Positions 44,772-54,774 of a DNA stretch of 64,000 bases are shown one piece after another. This DNA is from Thalassotalea eurytherma. GTDB taxonomy: Bacteria > Pseudomonadota > Gammaproteobacteria > Enterobacterales > Alteromonadaceae. Below the pieces are notes generated by a model. That model saw only the letters and a program-made list of their open reading frames with translations. It did no database searches and was not told the DNA's origin. The position numbers were made by a program, and so were the translations under genes. The stretch lies in the NCBI RefSeq assembly GCF_030161415.1, contig NZ_BSSU01000012.1, positions 114,761 to 178,760 on the forward strand, in the 5' to 3' direction. The stretch's first letter is position 1; each line of letters begins with the position of its first letter.

Positions 44772-47210
44772 ATGAGCTCGCGTTTTACTTCGGGTCCTCG
44801 CTGGACGCGTTCGTTGTTGTCAGCTGCAGTAATTTCTGCATTTGCTGCACCAGCATTAGCAAACACCATTTCAGGTAAAATTGTAGATAAAAACGGTCAA
44901 CCGATTGCAAATGCAACGATTGAACTAAATGAATCTAAAATGGTGAAGACTGATACATCAGGTAACTTTAGCTTTGATAAAGTCAGTATTGGCAAATCAG
45001 AACTGCATATAAAGGCAGATTCGTTTAGTCACGTTACGCAAAATGTAACGGTAACTGAGCAAGGTTTGAACAACTTGAATGTAACTTTATCACCTACTGT
45101 ATTAGAAGTTATCGACGTTTACGCTACACCGTTACATGCTTCTTCAATTGAGTCGGCATTGCCAATTAATGTATTGGCGGGAGATGAATTGGCATCAAAA
45201 CAAGCTGCAACATTAGGCGAAACGTTAAAGTATGAAGTTGGTGTTCACTCATCATATTTTGGCCCTAATTCAAGTAGTCCAATTATTCGTGGTTTAGATG
45301 GCCCACGTGTTATGATTACGCAAAATGGTTTAGATGTATCTGACGTATCTCGTGTTGGTGCAGACCATGTTGTGACGACAGAAACAGCAACCGCTACCCA
45401 AGTTGAAGTATTGCGTGGCCCTGCAACGTTATTTTACGGTAGTGGTGCTATCGGTGGTGTGGTGAACGTCGTAGATACTCGTGTACCGACATCAAGTGAA
45501 ACACAATTAGATTACCGCTACTCATTTAACAGTGTTGCTGATGAAAATGCTGGCTCAATTAATTTTAACACCGGTACTGAAAACTTTGCTTTTCATGTAG
45601 ATGGTTACTTACGTGATTCTGACGATTACGATATTCCAACAGATGAAGAAGTACTTGAAAACAGTTCGGCTGAAGCAGATGGTTTTACAATTGGCTCAAG
45701 TTACCTGTTAGACAATGGCTTTATTGGTTTCTCATACGGTGAAATGAACAATACTTATGGGATCCCAGGCCACTCTCACGGTGAAGAGCATCATGACGAA
45801 GATGAAGATCACGATGACGAAGATGAAGAGCATCATGAAGAAGATGAGCATCACGATGATGAAGAGCATGAAGAGGAGACTGTTTTTGCTGACATGAAGC
45901 AAAAACGTTTTCAGTTATTATCTGAGCTTTCATTTGATGAGCAGTTCATTAATCGTTTAGCCGCTAAGTTTGCTTACACAGATTATCAACATGTAGAGCT
46001 AGAAAACGGTGAAGTAGGTACAACCTTTAAGAGCGACTCAACTGAAGCTCGTGTTGATCTATACCACAGAGAAGTAAATGGCTTTAAAGGTGCATGGACA
46101 ATCCATTATAAATCAACAGATTTTGAAGCGTCTGGCGAAGAAGCATTCACACCACCTTCTAAAACAGATACCTTTGCTGTTGCATGGTTAGAAGAAAAAC
46201 ACTTAAATCATGATGTATTAATGCAACTAGGTTTACGTGCAGAGCGTGTTGATATTGAAGCTGAACATGGCGATGAAATTCCAAGTTACGACTTTACACC
46301 ACTAAGCGCATCACTTGGTTTTGTCTGGGATTATCAACCTGGCTATAACCTTGGTTTTTCAATGTCGGTATCACAACGTGCTCCATCAGCCGCTGAACTT
46401 TATTCAAATGGTCCACATATTGGTACAGGTACTTATGAAGTAGGTGCAATTTATGACGTGGAGATGCACGATGATCATATTGATGTCGAGCTAAGTGGCG
46501 TTGAACCTGATATTGAAACATCAAAAAATATTGATGTTACATGGCGTAAATTTGAAGGTGATTTTGGATTTGTTATCTCTGGTTTTTACAACCAAATAGA
46601 TAACTATTACTACCTAGATAACACGGGCCTATTTGCTGAATTTGCACATGATGATCACGATGAAGACGAACATCATGAAGATGAAGAGCATCATGATGAA
46701 GATGAGCACCATGAAGATGAAGAAGGCCATGAAGAACAGCACGGTGAAGAGTTGCCGGTTTATGCTTATCGTCAAGCTGATGTCACTTTATTAGGTTTCG
46801 AATCTGAGTTTATTTACCGAATCAACGACTCATTGATGTCTAAATTCTTTGCTGATTATATTCATGCATCATTTGACGACCGTGAAGTAGGTAAATACTT
46901 ACCACGTATTCCACCTATGCGTGCAGGTTTGGTGTTTGATTATCAATCAGAACGTTTTGATACGAAGTTGGGCATTACCCATTACTTTGAACAAGATAAC
47001 GTTGCTGAGCTAGAAACAACTACTGATGCATACACATTGGTAGACGTAAACTTCAATTACTACATTGAAGGTGTAGGTAACGACCTTGTCTTATTTGCTA
47101 AAGGTGAGAACTTGTTAGATGAAGAAGCGCGAGTTCATTCATCGTTCATTAAAGAAGAAGCACCTTTACCAGGTCGCGGCTTTGTTCTGGGTGTTCGTGG
47201 TAGCTTCTAG
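44772..47210 (+). CDS. His-rich TonB-dependent receptor (ZnuD-like, zinc uptake)
   Basis: An 812-residue outer-membrane receptor: signal peptide (about 1-30), a carboxypeptidase-regulatory-like beta domain (about 31-110, SGKIVDKNGQPIANATIEL), plug (IIRGLDGPRVMITQNG, VEVLRGPATLFYGSGAIGGVVNVVD) and a 22-strand barrel ending in Phe. Two extracellular loops, at about 332-367 and 623-658, are almost wholly His, Asp and Glu. Neisserial ZnuD has a similar His-rich loop that captures zinc. With the Zur-like box upstream, zinc uptake is the best reading; nickel or copper is less likely. GGGAGAAG precedes the ATG. Confidence 0.88.
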   Translation: MSSRFTSGPRWTRSLLSAAVISAFAAPALANTISGKIVDKNGQPIANATIELNESKMVKTDTSGNFSFDKVSIGKSELHIKADSFSHVTQNVTVTEQGLNNLNVTLSPTVLEVIDVYATPLHASSIESALPINVLAGDELASKQAATLGETLKYEVGVHSSYFGPNSSSPIIRGLDGPRVMITQNGLDVSDVSRVGADHVVTTETATATQVEVLRGPATLFYGSGAIGGVVNVVDTRVPTSSETQLDYRYSFNSVADENAGSINFNTGTENFAFHVDGYLRDSDDYDIPTDEEVLENSSAEADGFTIGSSYLLDNGFIGFSYGEMNNTYGIPGHSHGEEHHDEDEDHDDEDEEHHEEDEHHDDEEHEEETVFADMKQKRFQLLSELSFDEQFINRLAAKFAYTDYQHVELENGEVGTTFKSDSTEARVDLYHREVNGFKGAWTIHYKSTDFEASGEEAFTPPSKTDTFAVAWLEEKHLNHDVLMQLGLRAERVDIEAEHGDEIPSYDFTPLSASLGFVWDYQPGYNLGFSMSVSQRAPSAAELYSNGPHIGTGTYEVGAIYDVEMHDDHIDVELSGVEPDIETSKNIDVTWRKFEGDFGFVISGFYNQIDNYYYLDNTGLFAEFAHDDHDEDEHHEDEEHHDEDEHHEDEEGHEEQHGEELPVYAYRQADVTLLGFESEFIYRINDSLMSKFFADYIHASFDDREVGKYLPRIPPMRAGLVFDYQSERFDTKLGITHYFEQDNVAELETTTDAYTLVDVNFNYYIEGVGNDLVLFAKGENLLDEEARVHSSFIKEEAPLPGRGFVLGVRGSF

Positions 47211-47225
47211 TAAAAAACTAGCACT

Positions 47226-47252
47226 AAAAAAGGCGCTTTGAGCGCCTTTTTT
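47226..47252. terminator. Bidirectional terminator after the receptor
   Basis: AAAAAAGGCGCT/AGCGCCTTTTTT around TTG; it serves both this gene and the convergent cvfB-like gene. Confidence 0.92.
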
Positions 47253-47273
47253 ATTACCTAAAATATTTTACTG

Positions 47274-48104
47274 TTAGTTAAGGCGAATACCATTGGCTTC
47301 AATGGTAATTTTGCCTTGTTTTAACAAATGTCCAACCGTTGCTTTAAATGCTTTTTTACTTACTCCAAATGTCTTTTGGATAAGCGCTGGCGAGCTTTTG
47401 TCGTGGATATCACAAAAACCATCGTGCTGATTTAAATAGTCAATTAACTGGTCTTTAAAGTCGATAACTTTGCCTTTGCCTGCACGACTGAGCATCAAAT
47501 CAATGCGACCATCTTCTCGCATTTGCTTGATATAGCCTTTCATTTTCTGACCAGTACGCAGTGGTTTAAAAATATCACTTTGGAAGATAAGCCCCCAATG
47601 CTGATTATTAACAATCGCTTTGAAACCTAAGTCTGTTTTGCCTGCAATAATTAAATCTACCGCTTCGCCTTGTTCATATTCTGCTGGCCAAACGTCGAGA
47701 AATCTATCGAGTTTGCTTGACGCAACAATGCGCTCGGTGCGCTCATCATTCAATACACGCACTAAGTAAAATTTACCCACTTCCATTGGTCGATGTTGGT
47801 GGTTAAATGGCACGAGTAAATCTTTTGGTAAGCCCCAATCAAGAAAGGCACCAATTTTATTTGATTGAACAACTTTCAAACTCGCAAACTCACCGCTTTG
47901 TGCTTTGGGCTTTTGTGTTGTCGCTACTAAGCGATCTTGAGAATCGGCGTAGATAAATACATCAACTACATCGCCTGCTTGGCATTGCTCGGGTACATAG
48001 CGGTTCGGTAATAAAATTTCTCCTTTATCACCACCGTCTAAAACAGCTCCGTGAGCAATTATATCAATGACAGTAAGTTGGTTGAATGCGCCTATTTGTG
48101 CCAT
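47274..48104 (-). CDS. cvfB: CvfB-type S1-like RNA-binding protein
   Basis: A 276-residue cytoplasmic protein with three S1-like/OB barrels (starting near 4, 70 and 145) and a C-terminal winged helix (ALIQKTFGVSKKAFKATVGHLLKQGKI), the layout of CvfB/YitL. CvfB affects virulence and RNA metabolism in Staphylococcus; in Gram-negatives its role is unproven. ATG 48104 is preferred; a TTG at 48113 is in frame. It is monocistronic. Confidence 0.87.
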   Translation of the reverse strand: MAQIGAFNQLTVIDIIAHGAVLDGGDKGEILLPNRYVPEQCQAGDVVDVFIYADSQDRLVATTQKPKAQSGEFASLKVVQSNKIGAFLDWGLPKDLLVPFNHQHRPMEVGKFYLVRVLNDERTERIVASSKLDRFLDVWPAEYEQGEAVDLIIAGKTDLGFKAIVNNQHWGLIFQSDIFKPLRTGQKMKGYIKQMREDGRIDLMLSRAGKGKVIDFKDQLIDYLNQHDGFCDIHDKSSPALIQKTFGVSKKAFKATVGHLLKQGKITIEANGIRLN

Positions 48105-48164
48105 GGTCTTCAATCTTTAAAATTAAAAACGTTATTTTACCTTAATTCGCCCAGCTAAGTAGAT

Positions 48165-48617
48165 TTATTTTGTCGTCAGCGCGTTAGTTTTTGCTGATAT
48201 ATATTCGTGATGGCGAAGGTGAAGTAAATCAGCAATTTTACGAATAATATGGTGTTCTATACTTGCTATTTCACCGTCTGAATACGCGAGTTGCCACAGT
48301 AATTCTACAATATGGATTTTCTGCGCAATGTCACATTGGTTATTAATTTTTGACGTGAAAAAGTAAAGATCATTAGCGTTGTCACTATGGCTCATCGCCT
48401 GCTCAATAATATCGTCGACCTCTTGGTCATCGAGGTGAAAGTGAGCCGAGAGCAACTCTTTAATGGCAATCCGTTCTGAATCGTCAATATGGTGATCTGC
48501 TCTCATCACTTCACAAAGTAAAACTGCGCAAGCAACTTCTAATGAAATCGTATTTTTTTCCGCATCGTCATTGCTCGTATCGAGTTGTTCAAAAAACGCT
48601 TTAATCTTTGCAATCAT
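48165..48617 (-). CDS. TerB-like protein
   Basis: A 150-residue all-helical protein with the tellurite-resistance TerB fold: EVACAVLLCEVMRADHHIDDSERIAI and LLWQLAYSDGEIASIEHHIIRKIADLL, two half-repeats with acidic metal-binding-like DxxxxxxE patterns. Stand-alone TerB proteins are common in marine gammaproteobacteria without tellurite resistance operons; function is unknown. No other ter gene is present. Confidence 0.82.
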   Translation of the reverse strand: MIAKIKAFFEQLDTSNDDAEKNTISLEVACAVLLCEVMRADHHIDDSERIAIKELLSAHFHLDDQEVDDIIEQAMSHSDNANDLYFFTSKINNQCDIAQKIHIVELLWQLAYSDGEIASIEHHIIRKIADLLHLRHHEYISAKTNALTTK

Positions 48618-48971
48618 ATAATATCGCCTTACTGCTGATACTTAATCTATAACGTGTTTTGACCGCATCTTCTAGTTTTAGTTTTTAATAATTAATTATT
48701 ATTTTCACTAAATATTGGTAAATAATACTAACTTGTTTTTTTTGACGTGTGCTTTGTTGATAGGTTTTTGAATGGATTATTAACGAAGTTTCTTCTTAAC
48801 GCTTTGTTTTTAATGGTTTTAAAAAATAATTTTGTCGGCTTTAAACTTTTTCCTTAAAACGGCACACCTATTGTAATAGACAGTTACACATTGTTGGGTC
48901 TTGGTTACGAATTTTAACGTAGAATGTAACGCATAGTCGCCAATTGCTTTTAAAATTTTGAGGAATTCACC
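48618..48971. other. Control region before the RND efflux operon
   Basis: About 350 AT-rich bases between divergent genes. It ends in GAGGA before the GTG start of the adaptor gene. No operator could be identified. Confidence 0.4.
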
Positions 48972-50150
48972 GTGACACGGAAAAAACAAATTATCGTACC
49001 TGTTGTCGTACTTGTTATGGGCGTTGCCATTTATGGCGCATTTGCGAGCATGAAAAAGCCGCCAGAAGAAAAGCCTAAAGTTGACAATACCCCTATTGTT
49101 TCTGTTACCCCTATTAATGTTGAATCTAAACAATTACGTGTTGAGTCATATGGTGTAGTCATGCCTAAATACGAAACAGAGTTAGTTGCGCAAGTAGGTG
49201 GTCAAATTGTTGAATTATCTGATGCTTTCGTAAAAGGCGGATTTGTTCGTCAAGGGCAATTGCTAGCACGTATTGACCCTAGCGATTATGAAGCTGCCTT
49301 GATTGAAGCCGATGCTAACTTAGCAAATGCTAAAGCTGCCCTTGAGCAGGAAGTTGCACATGGTAAAGTTGCTGAGCGAGAATGGAAGCGAATTACTGAC
49401 ACAATGCCAACGGAATTAAGCTTACGTAAACCGCAATTAGCTAAAGAGCTTGCTAGTGTAAAAGCAGCACAAGCCAGCGTGTTAAGAGCAAAGCGTAACC
49501 TTGAACGCACTGAAATCAAAGCACCGTACGATGCAATGATTGCAAGTCGAGAAATCGGTTTAGGTGCCTATGTATCAACTGGTCGAAACCTTGGTAAGTT
49601 ATTAGGCACAGATATCGCTGAAGTTCGCTTACCTGTTGCTGACAACCAGCTAGAATTCTTAATTGAAGGCGGTGAAAATGCGCAAGTGGTTTTATCTGGC
49701 ACCTATGCAGGTAAAAAACACGAATGGACTGCAGGTATTGCACGCAGTGAAGGTGTTATTGACGCTAATTCTCGCATGAGCTATCTCGTAGCAGAAATTA
49801 AAGACCCGTATGGCTTAAACCATAATGAACAACCTATTCGATTTGGTGCTTATGTTAATGCCGACATTATTGGCTTAAACGTTGAATCTGCTGCCGCAGT
49901 ACCTCGTTATTTAGTGGTTGATAATAAAGTTGCCATTCTCGATGAAGAAATGAAATTACGTTATGTTGAGGTTGAAATTGTTCGTCAAGAAGGCGCTCAA
50001 GTGATTATCTCTCATGGCTTACAGCAAGGTGATCAGTTAATTACCTCTGCATTAGATTACCCTGTCGACGGTATGCAGCTTTCTTTACCTAAAGTACTTT
50101 CTGAGCCTGAAGAAGCTGGTGATACGCAAATCGCAAGTATCAAGGAGTAA
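48972..50150 (+). CDS. RND efflux periplasmic adaptor
   Basis: A 392-residue membrane fusion protein: N-terminal anchor (about 5-25), barrel-sandwich (VAQVGGQIVELSDAFVKGGFVRQGQLLARIDPSDY split around a helical hairpin at about 105-165), beta-barrel and membrane-proximal domains. GTG start with GAGGA upstream. It delivers substrate between the permease encoded three bases downstream and an unlinked outer-membrane channel. Substrate cannot be told from the sequence; it is distinct from the CusB-type adaptor in this window. Confidence 0.9.
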   Translation: MTRKKQIIVPVVVLVMGVAIYGAFASMKKPPEEKPKVDNTPIVSVTPINVESKQLRVESYGVVMPKYETELVAQVGGQIVELSDAFVKGGFVRQGQLLARIDPSDYEAALIEADANLANAKAALEQEVAHGKVAEREWKRITDTMPTELSLRKPQLAKELASVKAAQASVLRAKRNLERTEIKAPYDAMIASREIGLGAYVSTGRNLGKLLGTDIAEVRLPVADNQLEFLIEGGENAQVVLSGTYAGKKHEWTAGIARSEGVIDANSRMSYLVAEIKDPYGLNHNEQPIRFGAYVNADIIGLNVESAAAVPRYLVVDNKVAILDEEMKLRYVEVEIVRQEGAQVIISHGLQQGDQLITSALDYPVDGMQLSLPKVLSEPEEAGDTQIASIKE

Positions 50151-50153
50151 GTC

Positions 50154-53100
50154 ATGGATCCGACTAAAAAAGGCATAATTGCTTGGTTTGCAAGAAACTC
50201 TGTTGCAGCCAACTTATTAATGATATTTATTCTTGTTGGTGGTTTGCTTACGGCAAATACCATCAACAAGCAAATGTTCCCACAAATACAGATTAACTGG
50301 TTAGAATTTCGCGCGATATACCCTGGCGCTGCTCCGCAAGAAGTAGAAGAAGGGATCACCATTAAAATTGAAGAAGCACTAGAAACAATACAGGGTTTAG
50401 AGCGAGTAATTACTTACTCAAACCGTAACTCTTCAAGTGGTTACTTTCGTGTTGATGACGATTACGATCCTCAAATAGTTTTAGAGGAAGTGAAGTCACA
50501 AATTGATTCGATTTCATCTTTCCCTGATGGTATGGAACGTCCAACCGTCGAGCGTATTAAGATTCGCCAAGAAGTTATGTGGATGAGTTTATATGGTGAT
50601 TTATCGCCTAGAGAGCTTAAAGTTCTTGGGAAAAAAATTCATGATGAAATTCAGCAATTACCACTCATAAACATCTCTGAATATTACTCTGGTTTAGGGT
50701 ATGAAATTTCTATTGAAGTCAGCAAAGATAAGTTACGTGAATATAACCTTACGTTCCAAGACGTAGCGCGTGCGGTGCGAGGATACTCTCGCAACATGTC
50801 AGCAGGTCAAATACGTAGTGCTAACGGTTACATTAGTCTGCGTGTTGAAAACCAAGCTTACCGTGGCCATGAATTTGAACGTATTCCCTTAATTACGTTG
50901 CAAGACGGCACAAAGGTAATGTTAGGTGACGTAGCAACTGTTATTGATGGTTTCCAAGAAGGTTTACATTACCAAAAATTCAACGGTAAAAACTCGGTAA
51001 CTTTCTTTATCGGTGCAGCTGAAGATCAAGATATTACAGCAGTTGCTAAAGTTATTAATCAGTTCGTTGAAGAAAAACAGAAAGTACTTCCTGAAGGGGT
51101 AAGCATCGAGCCATGGGTTGATTTAACCTATTACCTTGAAGGTCGCTTAAACATGATGTTAGACAACATGAAAAGCGGTGCGGTGCTTGTCTTCTTGATG
51201 CTAGCTTTATTCCTACGAATTCGTTTAGCGTTTTGGGTCATGATGGGGTTGCCTGTTTGTTTCTTAGGTACGCTGTTAATGATGCCGTTAGAATGGGTTA
51301 ACGTCACGATTAACATCACCAGTTTATTCGCCTTTATCTTAGTACTCGGTATTGTGGTTGATGATGCGATAGTTATGGGGGAAAGTGCCCATGCTGAAAT
51401 TGAAGAGTCAGGCCACAGTGCAGAAAGTGTTATTCGCGGTGTACAACGAGTTGCTATGCCGGCTACGTTCGGTGTACTAACAACTATCGCAGCATTCTTT
51501 CCGCTAATTCTTGGTGATGGCCCAGAATCAGCGTGGAGTAAATCGATAGGTTTCGTTGTTATTTTCTGTTTAATTTTCTCGTTGATAGAGTCAAAATTAA
51601 TTTTACCGGCGCATTTAATCTCAATGAAGGTGAAGCCGTTTAATCCTAAGAACCCGTTAGATCGTGCACGAGCTGCGGTTGATCGTGGTATGAAGCATGT
51701 TATTGAGAATGTATATCGCCCTAGCTTAAAAGTTTTTCTTAACTATCGTTACGGCGTGATGATGTTTTTCGTCAGCATATTATTTATCAGTGCAGGCTTA
51801 TTTGAAGGTGGTTTAATTCGTTATGTTGGTCAGCCTAAAGTGCCACATGATTTCCCGCGTATCGAATTGCAAATGAATACCGATACAGCTGAACAAGCGA
51901 CACTAGACACGCTGCTTACCATTGAAAAGATTCTGTACCAAGTTGACGACAATATTAAAGCTGAATACGGTGCTGGCATGATTGAAGATATGGATGTTAG
52001 CCTTCGTAGCCGAACACGCGCTAACCTGATGGTTAAATTAGTTGAGCCTGAGCAGCGAGTAATGAATACCTTTGAACTTGCTGAATTATGGCGCCAAGCA
52101 ATCCCAACTCTTCCGGGCGTAAAAGAATTTAGAATTGGTGATAACTTATTTGGTGGTGATCGTGAAGATGGTGACATCAGCTTTAGACTTGAAAGTCAGG
52201 ACGATGCACAGCTGCTTGCTGCGGCCAAAGAACTTAAAGCTAAATTGAATAGTTTAAAAGGTGTTGGTGATGTTAACGATAGTCGTCAAACAAGCGCGAA
52301 AGAAGTTCAATTTAGCCTTAAACCATTAGCTTATACCGTTGGCTTAACGTTATCAGATATTGCTTCTCAAGTTGGTTATAGTTTTTACGGACTAGAAGCT
52401 CAGCGTATTTTACGTGATAGTGAAGAAGTTAAAGTGATGATTCGCTACCCATTAGCGCAACGCAGTGCTGTTGGCCATGTTGAAGATGTATTGATTCAAA
52501 CGCCAACGGGTGCAGAACTACCGTTGTCGCAATTAGCAGAGATTAAACTGACAGACGGTGTGACTCGTATTCGCCGTGAAAATGGTAATAGAACGATTAA
52601 CGTTTGGGGTAAGGTTGACGCCGACCAAGTTGAGCCATTTAAAGTAGCAAACGATATTCGAGAGAACTTTATTCCTGAATTGTTGCGCAAGTACCCAACG
52701 GTGCAGAGTGAAATTTCAGGTCGTATTCAGCAGGAAATGGAAGGTCAAGCTAAGCAATTAAGAGATTTTGCTTTGTCTATGATGGTTATCTTTACCTTAC
52801 TTGCGATTCCGTTGAAGTCATACTCTCAGCCGTTAATGATTATGACGGTGATCCCGTTCGGTATTGTTGGTGCGATGATTGGTCATATGATACTAGGGAT
52901 GGATCTTAACGTCTTATCGATGTTCGGTATTATCGCTGCTGCGGGGGTAGTAATAAATGACTCGCTGGTTATGGTTGATTATGTCAATAAGACCCGAGCT
53001 CAAGGGGTTCCTCTGTACGACGCTGTGGTGTGGTCTGGCTGTAAACGTTTTCGCGCTATCATGCTAACGTCATTTACCACCTTTATTGGCCTAGTACCTA

Positions 53101-53321
53101 TTATGATGGAAACCAGTATGCAAGCCAAAATGGTTATTCCTATGGCTGTGTCATTAGCATTTGGCGTATTATTTGCGACGATAGTAACACTGGTCATGAT
53201 CCCATCACTGTACTTAGTCATTGAAGACATTAAAAACCTTATTAGGCGTAAAAAGAATAAATCGCCAGAGCAGGTTGATGTGGATATTGATGACCCGCAG
53301 GTAGCTTCAAAAACTACCTGA
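50154..53321 (+). CDS. RND multidrug-type efflux permease
   Basis: A 1055-residue AcrB-superfamily transporter with 12 helices and two large periplasmic loops. The proton-relay Asp pair is visible in TM4 (LVLGIVVDDAIVMGE), and VINDSLVMVDYVN is the matching TM10 region. It belongs to the branch exporting organic compounds, not HME metal pumps: it lacks the CusA Met motifs. It is co-transcribed with its adaptor. No outer-membrane partner is adjacent, so TolC is presumably shared. Confidence 0.92.
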   Translation: MDPTKKGIIAWFARNSVAANLLMIFILVGGLLTANTINKQMFPQIQINWLEFRAIYPGAAPQEVEEGITIKIEEALETIQGLERVITYSNRNSSSGYFRVDDDYDPQIVLEEVKSQIDSISSFPDGMERPTVERIKIRQEVMWMSLYGDLSPRELKVLGKKIHDEIQQLPLINISEYYSGLGYEISIEVSKDKLREYNLTFQDVARAVRGYSRNMSAGQIRSANGYISLRVENQAYRGHEFERIPLITLQDGTKVMLGDVATVIDGFQEGLHYQKFNGKNSVTFFIGAAEDQDITAVAKVINQFVEEKQKVLPEGVSIEPWVDLTYYLEGRLNMMLDNMKSGAVLVFLMLALFLRIRLAFWVMMGLPVCFLGTLLMMPLEWVNVTINITSLFAFILVLGIVVDDAIVMGESAHAEIEESGHSAESVIRGVQRVAMPATFGVLTTIAAFFPLILGDGPESAWSKSIGFVVIFCLIFSLIESKLILPAHLISMKVKPFNPKNPLDRARAAVDRGMKHVIENVYRPSLKVFLNYRYGVMMFFVSILFISAGLFEGGLIRYVGQPKVPHDFPRIELQMNTDTAEQATLDTLLTIEKILYQVDDNIKAEYGAGMIEDMDVSLRSRTRANLMVKLVEPEQRVMNTFELAELWRQAIPTLPGVKEFRIGDNLFGGDREDGDISFRLESQDDAQLLAAAKELKAKLNSLKGVGDVNDSRQTSAKEVQFSLKPLAYTVGLTLSDIASQVGYSFYGLEAQRILRDSEEVKVMIRYPLAQRSAVGHVEDVLIQTPTGAELPLSQLAEIKLTDGVTRIRRENGNRTINVWGKVDADQVEPFKVANDIRENFIPELLRKYPTVQSEISGRIQQEMEGQAKQLRDFALSMMVIFTLLAIPLKSYSQPLMIMTVIPFGIVGAMIGHMILGMDLNVLSMFGIIAAAGVVINDSLVMVDYVNKTRAQGVPLYDAVVWSGCKRFRAIMLTSFTTFIGLVPIMMETSMQAKMVIPMAVSLAFGVLFATIVTLVMIPSLYLVIEDIKNLIRRKKNKSPEQVDVDIDDPQVASKTT

Positions 53322-53322
53322 T

Positions 53323-53351
53323 AAAAAAACGGAGCGTAAGCTCCGTTTTTT
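53323..53351 (+). terminator. Terminator after the RND permease
   Basis: ACGGAGC/GCTCCGT stem with a GTAA loop, A-run before and T-run after; likely works in both directions for the convergent oxygenase gene. Confidence 0.88.
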
Positions 53352-53380
53352 CTTTTAAGTACTCATACTTAAGCGCTAGA

Positions 53381-54220
53381 TTATTTCACGCCAAGTTCTT
53401 TAAGTCGTTCTAGCAAGTAACTTGCTTGTGTATGACGTTCGGATAATTTTACTTCACTACGCGGGTGTAAAAATAATGGTAGTGAGATACGAGACTTATC
53501 ACTCGCTTTACCCGTAGGATTAATCACTCGGTGACTGGTTGAAGGGAAGTACCCTTGCGACGCCTCTTGCAGCATGTCACCGATATTGATAATTAAATTA
53601 CCAAAATCAGAAGGTACGTCCATCCAGCTGTCATCTTTACGCTGAACTTGTAAACCTGGCTCGTTAGCTGCTGGTAAAATTGTCAGTAAGTTAATATCTT
53701 CATGGGCAGCTGCGCGAATAGCGCCTGGCTCTTCATCACCTTGTAAAGGCGGATAGTGCAAAACGCGTAATAATGTGTTTGGCGTATCTTTAATCATATT
53801 TGATAGCCTTTCACTGTAATGTTGAGAAACATCAGCAGGACTATGCTCTTCTACCCAGTCTAAAAGCTCAGCAGCTAAATTGGAGGCGAGATTATAGTAA
53901 GACAGAATCTCGTCATGAAGTTGTTTAGGGATACGACCCCATGGGTATACGTGATAATATTCTTTAATATCTTTTTTTGTATGACCCTTCGCTGTTTCAG
54001 ATACGTCAGCAGAGAAAAAACCATCTTGCTTTTCAGGATCGAAAGCAAAGTCGTGCTTTTCTTCAGAACAGAAAAATTCATACCAATTCTTATAAATTGA
54101 TTCGACTAACTCTTGTTTTATTGGGTGATTGATTAATACACCAAAACCAGTTTCTCTTAAGCTTTTAACGAACTTTTCTGGCGCGTCATCAGCGAGATAA
54201 TCAACAACTTGTACTTGCAT
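53381..54220 (-). CDS. 2-oxoglutarate/Fe(II) oxygenase, isopenicillin N synthase family
   Basis: A 279-residue double-stranded beta-helix oxygenase. Iron ligands are HED in AAAHEDINLLTIL and His in STSHRVINP; the 2-oxoglutarate Arg is in KSRISLPLF. The N-terminal part (TGFGVLINHPI) is the DIOX_N-type region. Members oxidise small molecules, but the substrate of this marine group is unknown. No biosynthetic neighbours are present to suggest one. Confidence 0.88.
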   Translation of the reverse strand: MQVQVVDYLADDAPEKFVKSLRETGFGVLINHPIKQELVESIYKNWYEFFCSEEKHDFAFDPEKQDGFFSADVSETAKGHTKKDIKEYYHVYPWGRIPKQLHDEILSYYNLASNLAAELLDWVEEHSPADVSQHYSERLSNMIKDTPNTLLRVLHYPPLQGDEEPGAIRAAAHEDINLLTILPAANEPGLQVQRKDDSWMDVPSDFGNLIINIGDMLQEASQGYFPSTSHRVINPTGKASDKSRISLPLFLHPRSEVKLSERHTQASYLLERLKELGVK

Positions 54221-54383
54221 ATCTATTTTATCCTCAAAATTTTCATGGATATTTTAATGGAAATATAGTGAATACCAAAGAATTTACGAGTTTTTTTAAG
54301 CTTTTTTCGTTTTCTGCTATCAACACTCTAAACTAATAGATAACATAAAGTGGTTAATAAGAAGTAAAAAAGAAAGGAAGAGT

Positions 54384-54644
54384 ATGAAACATATTATCGC
54401 TTTATGTGTAACTACAGCAGTTTTAGCGGGCTGTTCAGCAACTAAAGGTGGTTGTGAGGACGTTAGTGAAGTAAACAAGCAAATTCAGCAATGTAAACTA
54501 TTACATAAGCAAATGAGCGAAGCAAAAGGGCAACCTATGCGTTTACAAGAGTTAGAGCGTCGCTATCAAACAGATTGTGTTGAGTCTAGATTCTATAAAG
54601 ATGATTATAAAACTAAGTCATGTGGTGAGAAGAGAAATCAATAA
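54384..54644 (+). CDS. Small cysteine-containing lipoprotein
   Basis: An 86-residue predicted lipoprotein: signal peptide with lipobox LAGC (Cys 17), then four further cysteines (GGCEDV, QQCKLL, TDCVES, KSCGEK) that could form two disulfides. The rest is helical and charged. GGAAG precedes the ATG. No family recognised. It lies between the oxygenase and the GGDEF-EAL gene. Confidence 0.75.
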   Translation: MKHIIALCVTTAVLAGCSATKGGCEDVSEVNKQIQQCKLLHKQMSEAKGQPMRLQELERRYQTDCVESRFYKDDYKTKSCGEKRNQ

Positions 54645-54774
54645 AAGGCGATTGTAGTAACCTCTCTTATCGATGTTGTTAACAGACTGTAATATGGGAT
54701 TGAAAGAGTGGATATTTACATGAAAAAAGTACATTATGGTTGGAATTTAATGCTAACTTATTCAATTTGGTAGT

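Noticed and set aside
45721..45933. Minus-strand frame rich in His/Leu/Arg
   Set aside because: Mirror of the His/Asp/Glu loop coding repeat of the receptor.
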